Shown here one piece after another: positions 14,601 to 21,663 of a stretch of DNA of 40,091 nt. Each line of letters begins with the position of its first letter. The first letter of the stretch is position 1. Made by a program: the position numbers and the translations under genes. Source of the DNA: WQXF01 sp031553615 (GTDB lineage: Bacteria; Bacillota; Clostridia; Christensenellales; Aristaeellaceae); assembly GCA_031553615.1 (NCBI GenBank), contig JAVBLJ010000030.1:1-40091 (forward strand), in the 5' to 3' direction. The notes under the pieces were generated by a model. That model was given only the letters and a program-made list of their open reading frames with translations, was not told the DNA's origin and made no database searches.

Positions 14601-17420
14601 GACCAGCTCGGTGGCGCGGACGATCTGCTGGGTATCAAACTGGAAGGGCACACCGGAGCCGCGCAGGCTCCAGCCCTTGAACACGTAGCCCTGGCGCGTG
14701 GGCGCAGGCGAGGGAACGGTGGCGTAGCTGCCGCTGGTAACGGTTTGAGTGGTCAGCAGCTGCTCCGCGCCGACGGCGTTGTGCGTGAAGAACTTCACAT
14801 CGTACACCGGCGGGGCCCAGTACGCGTAGAACGTCAGGGTACCCGCAGGCATCTTTTTGCCCGCGAAGTTGTAAGGCTCGCCATAGAACTTCGAGGATTC
14901 ATACCAGCCACGGAACACGTACTCCGCCGGTATGCCCGCCGGACGCGTGGGCGCCGCGCCCAGGTCCGAAAGGTCGGCCGTGTAGTAGCGGGTGACGCTG
15001 GAGGAAACACCGTTGTTGATGAAGGTGGCGGTAAACTGCTCCAGGAAGTAGTACAGATACCAGGTATGGTTGCCCGGATCGGTCTTGATGTAGTGACCGC
15101 CGCTCAGCGTCCAGCCATCCTGGGCCGTGCTCAAGCGAGAGTAACCGGGAATGGGGAAGTAGTCCTCGTCGTAGGTAAGCTGGATACCGGAGGAATGCTT
15201 GAAGCGGATCTCGGTAAAGAGATCAAACTTGTTCCGGTCGGTCTCCAGCGTTCCATCGGACTTAATGGGCTGCACCATGTAGTAGGTGTAGTATTGCACC
15301 GAGCCGCTGGGCGCGATGGAGTAATAGTTGATGTTGCGGCCGGGCATGTAGTTGGTGTACGAAGTCCACGGGGAGGCGCAGCTGGGAAGCTCGGCCCACA
15401 TGCGTCCGCCGTAGCCCATGTCGTCCAACGCCGTCCAGTGCGAGGTGATGTTGGACTCATAGCGGGCCGTGAAGGTGTACACCGGGCTGCCCTGCGGGTT
15501 GTTCGCCGAGGTACAGTGGTAGAAATTGAAGGTGTAGGTATTGCGGTTGTAGTAGGCGTTGACGATGGTGGAACCGTTTCCGGCCACGGTCTTGCCGGTA
15601 TCAAACTTATCGAAGGTGAAGTGGGTGACCGTCTTTTTGTTCGCGTCGCCCAACACGATCTCGGTATCCACGATGCCGCTGAGTGTCTCGGTGGCGTACA
15701 GATCGTAGCCGGTGCCCTCCTTGTTCTCCAGCCAGTGCAGGAGGGTGTAGTTCACGGCCGCGCCCGCGGTCCACTTCGCGGTCAGCTCGTCGCCGTTCAC
15801 CGGCATGGTGTTGGGGATGGTCTTGTCCCAGCCGCCGAACACATAGCCCGAGCGGGTCGTAGTCTTCACCTTTTCCGCGGCGGTGATGGTCGCGCCAAAT
15901 TCCTTAATGATCGGATCGACGTAGGTGCCGCCGGCCGATTTGAAATAGATGGCATAGACATTGCGGGTATAGAAAACGTTGATGATGGTATCGCCCTTCG
16001 CGGAGATGTGGTGGGTCAGGTCCTGCTCCTCCAGCGGGGAAAAGCCGCTGTAGGTCTTGGGCGTAACGGTCACTTCCGCGCCCGTCATGGCGTTGAGGTT
16101 CTCGGTATCGATCAGCACATACTTCGAGATGTCGGTGCCGTTGGTGCCAACGATGGGCTCGCCCACCTTGCGCTGGTAGTGGCGCACGGTGTAGCTGGTG
16201 CCCGTCGAGGGCTTGTAGGTCACCGTGATGGAGATGATCTCTTCGGATTGGGCGGTAATGGTGCCGGTCACCGTGGTCTTATCGGCGTTGAAGCCCTGCA
16301 CGGAGGGCGAGGGCACCGAGTAGGTGTCACCCACGGCGAGCGTGGACACGTGCGCTGGTGCGGCCTCGCTGCCGTTTTCATACACATAGTAGATGGCCAG
16401 CTCAAAAATTTTGTTGACGGAGGGCACAAACTGCGCCACGAAATCCGTATTCTGGGTGATCGGCGTAGTGGCCGGATTCGGCGACCAATTGACGAACGTA
16501 TACCCTGCACGGGTGGGCGCGGCGCCCTGATAGGTGGCAAGGGTGCCTTTTTCCACCGTGGTGGTGTACAGCGGAGTCTGGTCGTTGTTCCAATTGTAGA
16601 AGGAAGCCGTGAACATCTCCGTCTGCGGCGTGTCCATGGGGGTGAATTCGCCACCACCGTTATGTCTGGCCACGGGCGCATCCGACTGTACCGCATGGAA
16701 ATCTGCCACGGGCAGTAGCCACGCGCCAACGATCGGGGTATCCTCGCCCAGCGAGGCCACGGTCTCGTCGTAATTGAGCACTTGCGCGCGCGAGGGCGAC
16801 ATGAAGCCGGTGAGCTTCTCGCCCCCCTCCATCGCGAACGTGACCGCGATCATGGCGGGCTGCTCATCGGCCTCGTCGGCAGCGACGTACGCGGTCGCCA
16901 TGGCGATGCCGGACACGGTGCCCAGCAGCCTTTCCTCCCTCGGCTTGGCCGAGGAGTATATCTCACCAGAAATGCTCACATAGGTCGTGCCAAATTGGGC
17001 GATCGCCAAAGCGACCGGATCATCCGCGCTCTGCGGCTGGCCGGGATCGGCGGTGGGTTCTTCGCCCTCGGGTTCGGCGGAGACTTCGGGCGCTTCGGTG
17101 CCCTCAGGCTCTTCGGTCGGCTCGTCGGCGGGCTCGTCCGCCGGCTCGTCCGCCGGTTCATCGGCGGGCTCGCTGGCCGGAGGCGCTTCGGGCGCGTGCG
17201 AACCGCCCCCGACGACAACTTCGGCGCTGCCGCCCAGATCAGCAGGCGTTCCGGCTTGATCCGGCACGGTGACTTCCTGCGTAGGCGCGGGCTGCTCGTT
17301 CGCAAACAACGAGCTCATGTTTTCTATCGCACCGTTGCTTAACAAGACAACGGCCAATAGGATTGCCGCTACGCTGCGGAATACCCTCGTCTGATAGAAC
17401 TTCTTCTTCTGCTGATCCAT
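5694..17420 (-). CDS. Giant secreted multi-domain adhesin (InlB-B, DUF11, FctA, Cna-B)
   Basis: A 3908-residue surface protein. The start is the ATG at 17420, 8 bases after GGAGG; an upstream TTG overlaps that site. Residues 1-40 form a signal peptide (core SVAAILLAVVLL, likely cut after SLFA), followed by an acidic linker with four PADE units (to about 130). Then come InlB-type B-repeats and MucBP-like segments (about 268-1240, for example RSGYVFGGW), two DUF11 repeats (1243-1451), and FctA-type and Cna-B domains arranged as two five-domain modules plus a partial third (about 1452-2683). About seven DUF11-like domains follow (to about 3780) and a last SpaA-like Cna-B domain (KLAGAEFKLHQ, ITEVKAPTGYTP). 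Cna-B domains keep the Lys, Glu and Asn needed for isopeptide bonds (KTWVG, YTVSE, TNTY). The end reads MGVPNAGAGSRTVGDCPQ: VPNAG resembles a sortase motif, but no membrane helix or basic tail follows. It probably forms a long stiff adhesive stalk; the anchor seems lost. Confidence 0.93.
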   Translation of the reverse strand: MDQQKKKFYQTRVFRSVAAILLAVVLLSNGAIENMSSLFANEQPAPTQEVTVPDQAGTPADLGGSAEVVVGGGSHAPEAPPASEPADEPADEPADEPADEPTEEPEGTEAPEVSAEPEGEEPTADPGQPQSADDPVALAIAQFGTTYVSISGEIYSSAKPREERLLGTVSGIAMATAYVAADEADEQPAMIAVTFAMEGGEKLTGFMSPSRAQVLNYDETVASLGEDTPIVGAWLLPVADFHAVQSDAPVARHNGGGEFTPMDTPQTEMFTASFYNWNNDQTPLYTTTVEKGTLATYQGAAPTRAGYTFVNWSPNPATTPITQNTDFVAQFVPSVNKIFELAIYYVYENGSEAAPAHVSTLAVGDTYSVPSPSVQGFNADKTTVTGTITAQSEEIISITVTYKPSTGTSYTVRHYQRKVGEPIVGTNGTDISKYVLIDTENLNAMTGAEVTVTPKTYSGFSPLEEQDLTHHISAKGDTIINVFYTRNVYAIYFKSAGGTYVDPIIKEFGATITAAEKVKTTTRSGYVFGGWDKTIPNTMPVNGDELTAKWTAGAAVNYTLLHWLENKEGTGYDLYATETLSGIVDTEIVLGDANKKTVTHFTFDKFDTGKTVAGNGSTIVNAYYNRNTYTFNFYHCTSANNPQGSPVYTFTARYESNITSHWTALDDMGYGGRMWAELPSCASPWTSYTNYMPGRNINYYSIAPSGSVQYYTYYMVQPIKSDGTLETDRNKFDLFTEIRFKHSSGIQLTYDEDYFPIPGYSRLSTAQDGWTLSGGHYIKTDPGNHTWYLYYFLEQFTATFINNGVSSSVTRYYTADLSDLGAAPTRPAGIPAEYVFRGWYESSKFYGEPYNFAGKKMPAGTLTFYAYWAPPVYDVKFFTHNAVGAEQLLTTQTVTSGSYATVPSPAPTRQGYVFKGWSLRGSGVPFQFDTQQIVRATELVAQWALREDVPYVVNYWLVGAGWQPGDPTGSTRFTQVSPNPKTVNGQRTSATVYEEAPAVAGYVPDLVSKSLVISANAASDVINFCYKPYTTLQYTVNYVDNLGAPLRAQKVVSNETRATVLEYAPTIPGYSPSTLYQSLRLGLDSTANVITFVYTPNATASYKVEYYYTNLTTGTYNATPDTTVSLSGPSGLKVTAAQQARAGFTFDSANSVSVGFIEKDGSLVLRMYYRRAAIAWTVNHYRYRTTTVLAPADTGTALLGTIKIGAEKAITGYDYHSASPASKQITIQADPLTNVINLYYRPANVLAVTKTADVSEAKLGDTITYTVTVTNTSSEALTSVVAADPFMTGNWNIGTMAAKASVTKQYTHVVTTAEALVSQVQNTVTITGKDPYGDSVQSSAQRNVPVSAFIVTKSADKTSAAVGEVITYTVTVKNVSNKALTGVVATDPLMGSPWNIGTLAAGAQVSKTYPYTVTAADGAKAYVHNAVVVTGKDPDGDPEGGGDDFDVQLETTTAVSIKKVVTGAGAPPTATFEFVMTGAAGSPMPSGSTGQTKKVTAPAGNVSFGSIDFTAKGTYTYTFTETNGGVAGFTYDSSSFTMTVVVIETDGKLSTSSVTYKKGAAPATEISFSNSYVIPTSLIGGTLTWDDALNTQGARPSKVYVELYATPAGGAAALVTTKEVTGNMTAATWAYDFGQQPVHDLQNRALTYTVKQANVDKNYTATPSGMNLTDKLNTITLSGEKKWTILGTGYDKPTSIEVEVIRSDSTSVHRTVTVNSVAGNTWAFQVTGLVQYDLSGTAYTYTVREKNPPAWLDVAVSGTTITNTYRADTVKKVEVKWVHTGAPAATRTAVEAAGVTINLLKNAAAYQTQAMGSSNSWKHSFSIPYRDSMNGEVFTITQSAVSEYTTSYSVAGDGTLVATNTYKMPLIIVKGDKTWVGTPDGVSVPTIQIDLKRNGTKIADTTITPGNKTYEFKDLPKYDNAGVEYVYTTAEVDVPGYDEAQTGYNFTNTYNPTGASISVLATKNVTQGVGAPDDQFTFVLTAGDSKFPMPDNRSGGTKTISEKAGAVNFGTINYTQPGTYTYTVTETAGSTAGFTYDATTYTIEVTVVDQNGVLQQTNKISTLVSGVKTTVPAVVFNNTYAVPTSKQTATINWVDSSDALGGRPNSTVIQLYRTIPGGSPVKVGGTVTVPKAASGDTWTHDFGNMPVHDNAGKTYTYSVGQESLDKNYTGAISGMVVTNTLVTIEKTGTKTWVISGNGFTPEAIDVELYRNGTLLTGKTQTVGPKAGLTWTYTFKDLLRYDKTGAEYTYTAKEEEVPFGCEVSYNGMNITNTYGSDVAVPVRVEWDYTGCPVADRPTQVTINLFRDSDAGAEYTDSVVRSTEGWIHNFLVPRVDFLGQVFTITQDSLLPRWTTTYSKKDGVLVAKNTYVMPLIEVTGTKTWVGTPDGLAKPTVTVKLYRDDKPAVVIATTTVDPVTDTYKFENLATYDATGRAYVYTVSETAIPGYTGAQDGKNFTNTYAPKAASITVDGSKVKTGTAAPDDTFTFVLTADDAQFPMPSGSTAGVKTIQAKAGTLGFGSISYTLPGTYTYVITETAGSTRGYVYDAAAIVMTTVVTDLGDGTLSAAVSYAPGGNKFTFTNEYTIPTDPVTITVNWVDESDAIMLRPDETTVQLYRSIPGGSPQPITGTEVAVSGTGDSWTHIFPNMPLYDNTGKTYTYSVVQKNLDENYSESITGLVITNTLLTTGVEVVKTAAPAPEKPGEVPVVMAGDTITYTIKVKNTGARSVFNTRVLDTVPAGLTVGAVSPAAAKTIANADGSTTLVWVIAKIEKGQTAVITIPTTVKALEPGETSKPFSNTAYHRIPEDEDEDVPDDPDDPDEPMIPTDDPVVHQQISLVKSATPAGSAVVDSTSLVEGQVVTYSLKLNVPSAASGIVITDVVPVGMSFVPGSITTTGKTNGTYDAGTRTITWPNQAIPAGGVTMTFKAQVDKFSAAEIAASTLSKTLKNSATAIVSHKDGTAATPKKSNELTHTATRREVSFTGKHVALVDESNVVGNYLQGAVIAPIETELGQTVQYKLEVASKGYLPSGSVIVKDKLHADVVFVPGSIVVTPAAMASKVTLTQQPTAANGNELAWTVSGLEDGEGFTIVFRAIAPTTSDNASTPNVYETAKVFTNIGTLSDEGLRGLKYQDNKPVYTNQAEYTASSNYTYNAVYESDLVGHKTSDIVSPKANKDIVVLEKDDIVTYTIEIINTGAEDAVKARAMDILPEGMEFGTMLQGPAPTQFTDVSGVTTLMWQLPTLLHANRATGEPEVGSKVKLVFTAKVLEPTKALLLDNVAYYRLSGPDEDFPAVAGQPDDRSTYRKTRETVTHQVYTFDLATVTPGGANLTSATPIKPGEKLEYVATLSAAAPIRDVKVFDTIDAGLALIPGSIHIVMANGQTQSVPDSAFNTTTRVLTWPTRDVTAGKTLFKVGFVVEALPTGAVDRAFKADVSLETSDHNGGTTQTDTQSLFHAVSLGFTEIEKTAVLIDGGVPQPADPGSAASPVPAVRGQEVEYVLTVTRTASNTNVSGQVIVTDALPADMTLVTGSMNGTVVGAGAIVSQTEKKVANLNGQMKPGVEWVLGGMKDGDIATLTFRAKMPNFADDPETAEVETERLVVNTARVVDTAIRDLVYAKPIAGHQAGEHVYPATDYDIPSNSTYHSFLGAKLEVVLTSDVPVGARVYGGDRITYTITVTNTGAIDAVNALVRNVLANYLTFVDGSQTCDPTDIEFVKLGTRSLNWIIPELKVGEVATMTFSAIVSDMANIGSRLVQDVAEITETTPGGDPHEELLSNSTFRRSNKVQHYQRLGATIIVHKIDAATGEKLAGAEFKLHQLWAPTKGDQIDDWFATSNGDGDAIFTDVPVGNYVITEVKAPTGYTPSSIQRSVDITGVLAERSIVVPNWRLVDLNDMGVPNAGAGSRTVGDCPQ

Positions 17421-17538
17421 GATATTCGCCTCCAAATTTAGGTGGTCTTAGTGTATGCGCTACTGCGGTAACACGAGATCGCTTTGCGGTGTAACAAAAA
17501 GGTGTTTTTTAGACAATCACCCTTTGTTTTCCAGGGTT

Positions 17539-17567
17539 ATATTAGCCGAATTGTTACGGGTTTTCAA
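17539..17567 (-). promoter_or_regulatory. Sigma-A-like promoter of the giant adhesin gene
   Basis: On the minus strand TTGAAA (17567-17562), a 17-bp spacer and TAATAT (17544-17539). It leaves an untranslated leader of about 110 bases before the ATG at 17420. Confidence 0.65.
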
Positions 17568-17759
17568 CGATTTTGGCAAGTGTTAATGGTGAATTAAGAC
17601 AAGCTATGAAATCATTTTTAAACATCTAGCAATTTGCCCCAAAATATTCTCTATTTAACCAGCCATTCAATACAATGTATTCATCATCGATCATTCATTT
17701 ATGAAGTGAATTTCATATCGTGTAACCTGCACAAAATGGCGGGCAAATGTGCGCAACCC
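17568..17759. other. AT-rich intergenic stretch
   Basis: No gene is seen. By eye 17570-17730 is clearly richer in A and T than the rest of the window. It lies between the adhesin promoter and the ftsH terminator. Confidence 0.5.
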
Positions 17760-17792
17760 AAAAAGCCCCGGAGGCCAATTCACCTCCGGAGC
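17760..17792 (-). terminator. Rho-independent terminator after ftsH
   Basis: On the minus strand GCTCCGGAGG (17792-17783) pairs with CCTCCGGGGC (17774-17765), with one T-G pair and an 8-base loop, followed by TTTTT. It lies about 110 bases after the ftsH stop codon. Confidence 0.8.
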
Positions 17793-17802
17793 CCTTGCAG
17801 AA

Positions 17803-17898
17803 AAACCCTGTTTCTCCCCGACCAGCGGGAACCGCGCCACCGCGCGCACCATCCTTCGAATGTGAACACCTCAGCGTCTGGGGTTCGGGCGCGCCAGC
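17803..17898 (-). repeat. Structured repeat, diverged copy C (at ftsH 3' end)
   Basis: On the minus strand, directly after the ftsH stop codon, the order is GCCCGAACCCCAGACGC-TGAG-GTGTTC, then CGCGC-GGTG-GCGCG, then a CCC/GGG hairpin. The order matches copies A and B but the sequence is much diverged. The first stem survives through wobble pairs (GACGC with GTGTT), and the loop of hairpin 2 is changed from TGAG to GGTG. Confidence 0.65.
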
Positions 17899-17899
17899 A

Positions 17900-19855
<1,956 letters not shown>

Positions 19856-19930
19856 GATGATTGTCCTTTCTGTACTTAGGCCGGTTTTGGGGTCGGGCCA
19901 AATGCCTGCACCTTTGGTAAGCGCCCGGGG

Positions 19931-20377
19931 TTACAGGAACGAATCGAACACATCGCTAAGCTTCTTTAAGGTGCCCAGAAAAGCTTCCAGCTCCGCGGGT
20001 TCAATGCTGCCCACCAGGATCGCCTGAAAGCGGCGCTGCGCCGCCAGCAGCTCCTCCATCGCCTGCCCCGCCTGGGGCTCGATGGTCAGCCGCCAGTTGC
20101 GCCGATCCTCCACATCCTTGCGCGCGGTCAGGTAGCCGCGCTCGACCAGGTCGTTGACCGATTTGGATACCAGCGATTTCGATATGTGCCGATAGCGCGC
20201 CACCTCCCCGGCGGTGTTGAGCTCGGGCTGATGGAACAGGAACAGCAGCACGTCGATCTCGTTTTGCGTCAGCCCGTAGGCTGCGCCCGCATCGGCGCAC
20301 AGCTTTTCGTAGACCTTGCAGGCCTTCCACGCAAAGCCGAGCGTGCGGCGGAAATCGAGAGGAAAACAGGGTCCCAT
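19931..20377 (-). CDS. MarR-family transcriptional regulator
   Basis: A 148-residue winged-helix repressor. The core runs through LTQNEIDVLLFLFHQPELNT, the recognition region GEVARYRHISKSLVSKSVND and the wing LTARKDVEDRRNWRLTI, with dimerising helices at both ends. The start is the ATG at 20377, 8 bases after GGGAGG; in-frame codons further upstream belong to the promoter region. A perfect 9-bp inverted repeat spans its promoter, as expected of an autorepressor. It is followed by ftsH on the same strand. The ligand and other targets are unknown. Confidence 0.9.
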   Translation of the reverse strand: MGPCFPLDFRRTLGFAWKACKVYEKLCADAGAAYGLTQNEIDVLLFLFHQPELNTAGEVARYRHISKSLVSKSVNDLVERGYLTARKDVEDRRNWRLTIEPQAGQAMEELLAAQRRFQAILVGSIEPAELEAFLGTLKKLSDVFDSFL

Positions 20378-20430
20378 AGGATCGCCTCCCCAAAAAGGAT
20401 TGCCGAAAAAGTCGGCCGAAAAGGTATTCT

Positions 20431-20473
20431 TTGAACGGTTCTTATTATTACTGTTTATTTTTATACCGTTCAA
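20431..20473 (-). promoter_or_regulatory. marR promoter with flanking operator half-sites
   Basis: On the minus strand TTGAAC (20473-20468), a 17-bp spacer and TAATAA (20450-20445). A perfect inverted repeat, TTGAACGGT (20431-20439) and ACCGTTCAA (20465-20473), brackets it with 25 bases between the arms. One arm overlaps the -35 box and the other lies just after the -10 box, a layout that suits repression. Confidence 0.65.
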
Positions 20474-20610
20474 TTTCGAACTTATTGTAACTCCGTTTGC
20501 CCCGCATGTCAATAGGCAAAACAAAAGCAGGGCAAAATGCCCCGCTCGAACCGTCCGAAACCGAAAAGCCCTTACCCCATTCGCTCTCTATCTTATGAGA
20601 TTATTGCAAA

Positions 20611-20877
20611 TTACTGCTTCGCCCACACTTTGCACTGCTCGATGCGCGCGCCCGCTGGCTTGTCCCCATGCTCCGGGTGGCAGGAATACTCCGTCAGCAA
20701 CTCGCAGGGGATATTCGCGCACTCGCCGCAATGAACAAAGCTCTTCTCCTGGCAGCACGCCGCCACCGGGCACTCGCCGTGGAAGGGGTGTCCGCCCGTC
20801 TCGATGCATCCGCCGCAGCCATGGCTTTCCTTCCATTCGCACCCCGTGCAATGCAACCCGCACCTGGAATCGATCAT
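20611..20877 (-). CDS. DUF3795-type cysteine-rich protein
   Basis: An 88-residue protein with 12 Cys and no signal peptide. It reads MIDSRCGLHCTGCEWKE, then GCGGCIETGG, GECPVAACCQEK, HCGECANIPC and IEQCKVWA. The order CGLxCxxC...CxGC...CxxCxxxPC is that of DUF3795, small proteins expected to bind zinc or an iron-sulphur cluster; no function is established. The ribosome binding site is a weak G-run (GGGGGGG). It is a stand-alone gene upstream of the marR promoter. Confidence 0.82.
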   Translation of the reverse strand: MIDSRCGLHCTGCEWKESHGCGGCIETGGHPFHGECPVAACCQEKSFVHCGECANIPCELLTEYSCHPEHGDKPAGARIEQCKVWAKQ

Positions 20878-21012
20878 CGAAAAAGTCCCCCCCTATCGAG
20901 TGTTTCTACGCATATTTTATCAAATCGTGTCGCAAATGTCAAAGCGACCGGGCAGGGCACAGGGCGCTCAAAGGACTTCTCGGCAATAGGTATCCTCCGA
21001 CCGCCTACACGT

Positions 21013-21072
21013 ACCCAGCGGCCAGCGAAGCGAGCCGCTCGAACCCAGCGGCCAGCGAAGCGAGCCACCCAA
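21013..21072. repeat. Two 30-bp direct repeats beside repeat copy B
   Basis: Two adjacent units of 30 bases (21013-21042 and 21043-21072) share their first 24 bases, starting ACCCAGCGGCCAGCGAAGCG. A related single unit (GGCGAGCGAAGCAAGCCG) stands before copy A near 5443. They form the outer edge of the structured repeat. Confidence 0.7.
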
Positions 21073-21297
21073 GGGAGCTCGAGGGGCCGAAGCCCCTCGA
21101 ATCCATTCGTATCGCACGGCTTTGCCGGGCGGGCGGGGAGTTTTCCGTAGTCGAGGGGCCCGCAGGCCCGTAGCCCGTAGGGCCGAGCGGAGGAAAACAT
21201 TCCTCCCTCCCCGACCAACGGGAGGCCGCGCCTCAGCGCGCACCTCCTATCGAACGGAAACCGCCTCAGCGTTTCCGTTCGGCGGCGCCAGCCGCAA
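21073..21297 (-). repeat. Structured repeat, copy B (upstream of RNase J)
   Basis: Nearly identical to copy A over about 220 bases, in the same orientation. The terminal hairpin has a different stem sequence that still pairs: GAACGGAAACGC, loop TGAG, then GCGGTTTCCGTTC, 12 bp with one bulge. The CGAGGGGC/GCCCCTCG hairpin (21099-21080) has a perfect TTCG loop here. Unlike the other copies, no gene ends against it. Confidence 0.85.
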
Positions 21298-21318
21298 AAA
21301 TTTCAAGCAACTTTCCTG

Positions 21319-21347
21319 TTGTGCATTTCGCAAAATCAGCGTATAAT
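21319..21347 (+). promoter_or_regulatory. Sigma-A-like promoter of the RNase J gene
   Basis: TTGTGC (21319-21324), a 17-bp spacer and a perfect TATAAT (21342-21347). It sits just outside repeat copy B. Confidence 0.65.
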
Positions 21348-21353
21348 AGAGCC

Positions 21354-21663
21354 ATGTGCACCTCGTGCTGATCGCTGAGCCGCACTTTGCAGCCAGCGTT
21401 ATCCCCAAGCGCCGCATACTCGCGGCGCAAAGGATTTTTCCTCCGGGTACAAACCCCCTTTTTTTGTGTGCAACTGCGCCAAAATGCAGGCTGTACCGGA
21501 GGCCACGCTCCCTCCTCTTCTTTTACGAGCGGGCGTGCAGCATCGCGTCCCTCGCCAGCGAAACGGCTGCCTGGCGAAGGGCTTCTCTTTGCGTGCGATT
21601 GCGCATCCGCCGCACCACGGCGGTTTCACAAAATTCAAAATCCGTAACAAAAAAGGAGATTCC
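21354..21663 (+). promoter_or_regulatory. Long structured leader of the RNase J mRNA
   Basis: About 310 transcribed bases precede the RNase J start codon with no convincing gene. Three clear hairpins are visible: GCGCCGC/GCGGCGC (21409-21428), TCGCCAG/CTGGCGA (21552-21577) and CCGCCG/CGGCGG (21607-21623). After the first, ACCCCCTTTTTTT (around 21460) could act as a termination or pausing site. The ribosome binding site AAAAAGGAG ends the leader. Confidence 0.5.

Noticed and set aside
9498..16718. An open frame of about 2400 codons on the plus strand, opposite the adhesin gene, and another of 880 codons at 6498-9140
   Set aside because: They lie entirely opposite a well-supported gene, have a composition typical of reversed GC-rich Thr/Val codons (His/Gly/Val/Arg), show no domain and no good ribosome binding site. 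They are shadows of codon bias.
17421..17535. A possible riboswitch in the adhesin leader, because of the string CCGCAAAGC as in c-di-GMP-I aptamers
   Set aside because: The other half of the aptamer (GGGCAAACC-like core and the paired stems) is not present; one short match is not enough.
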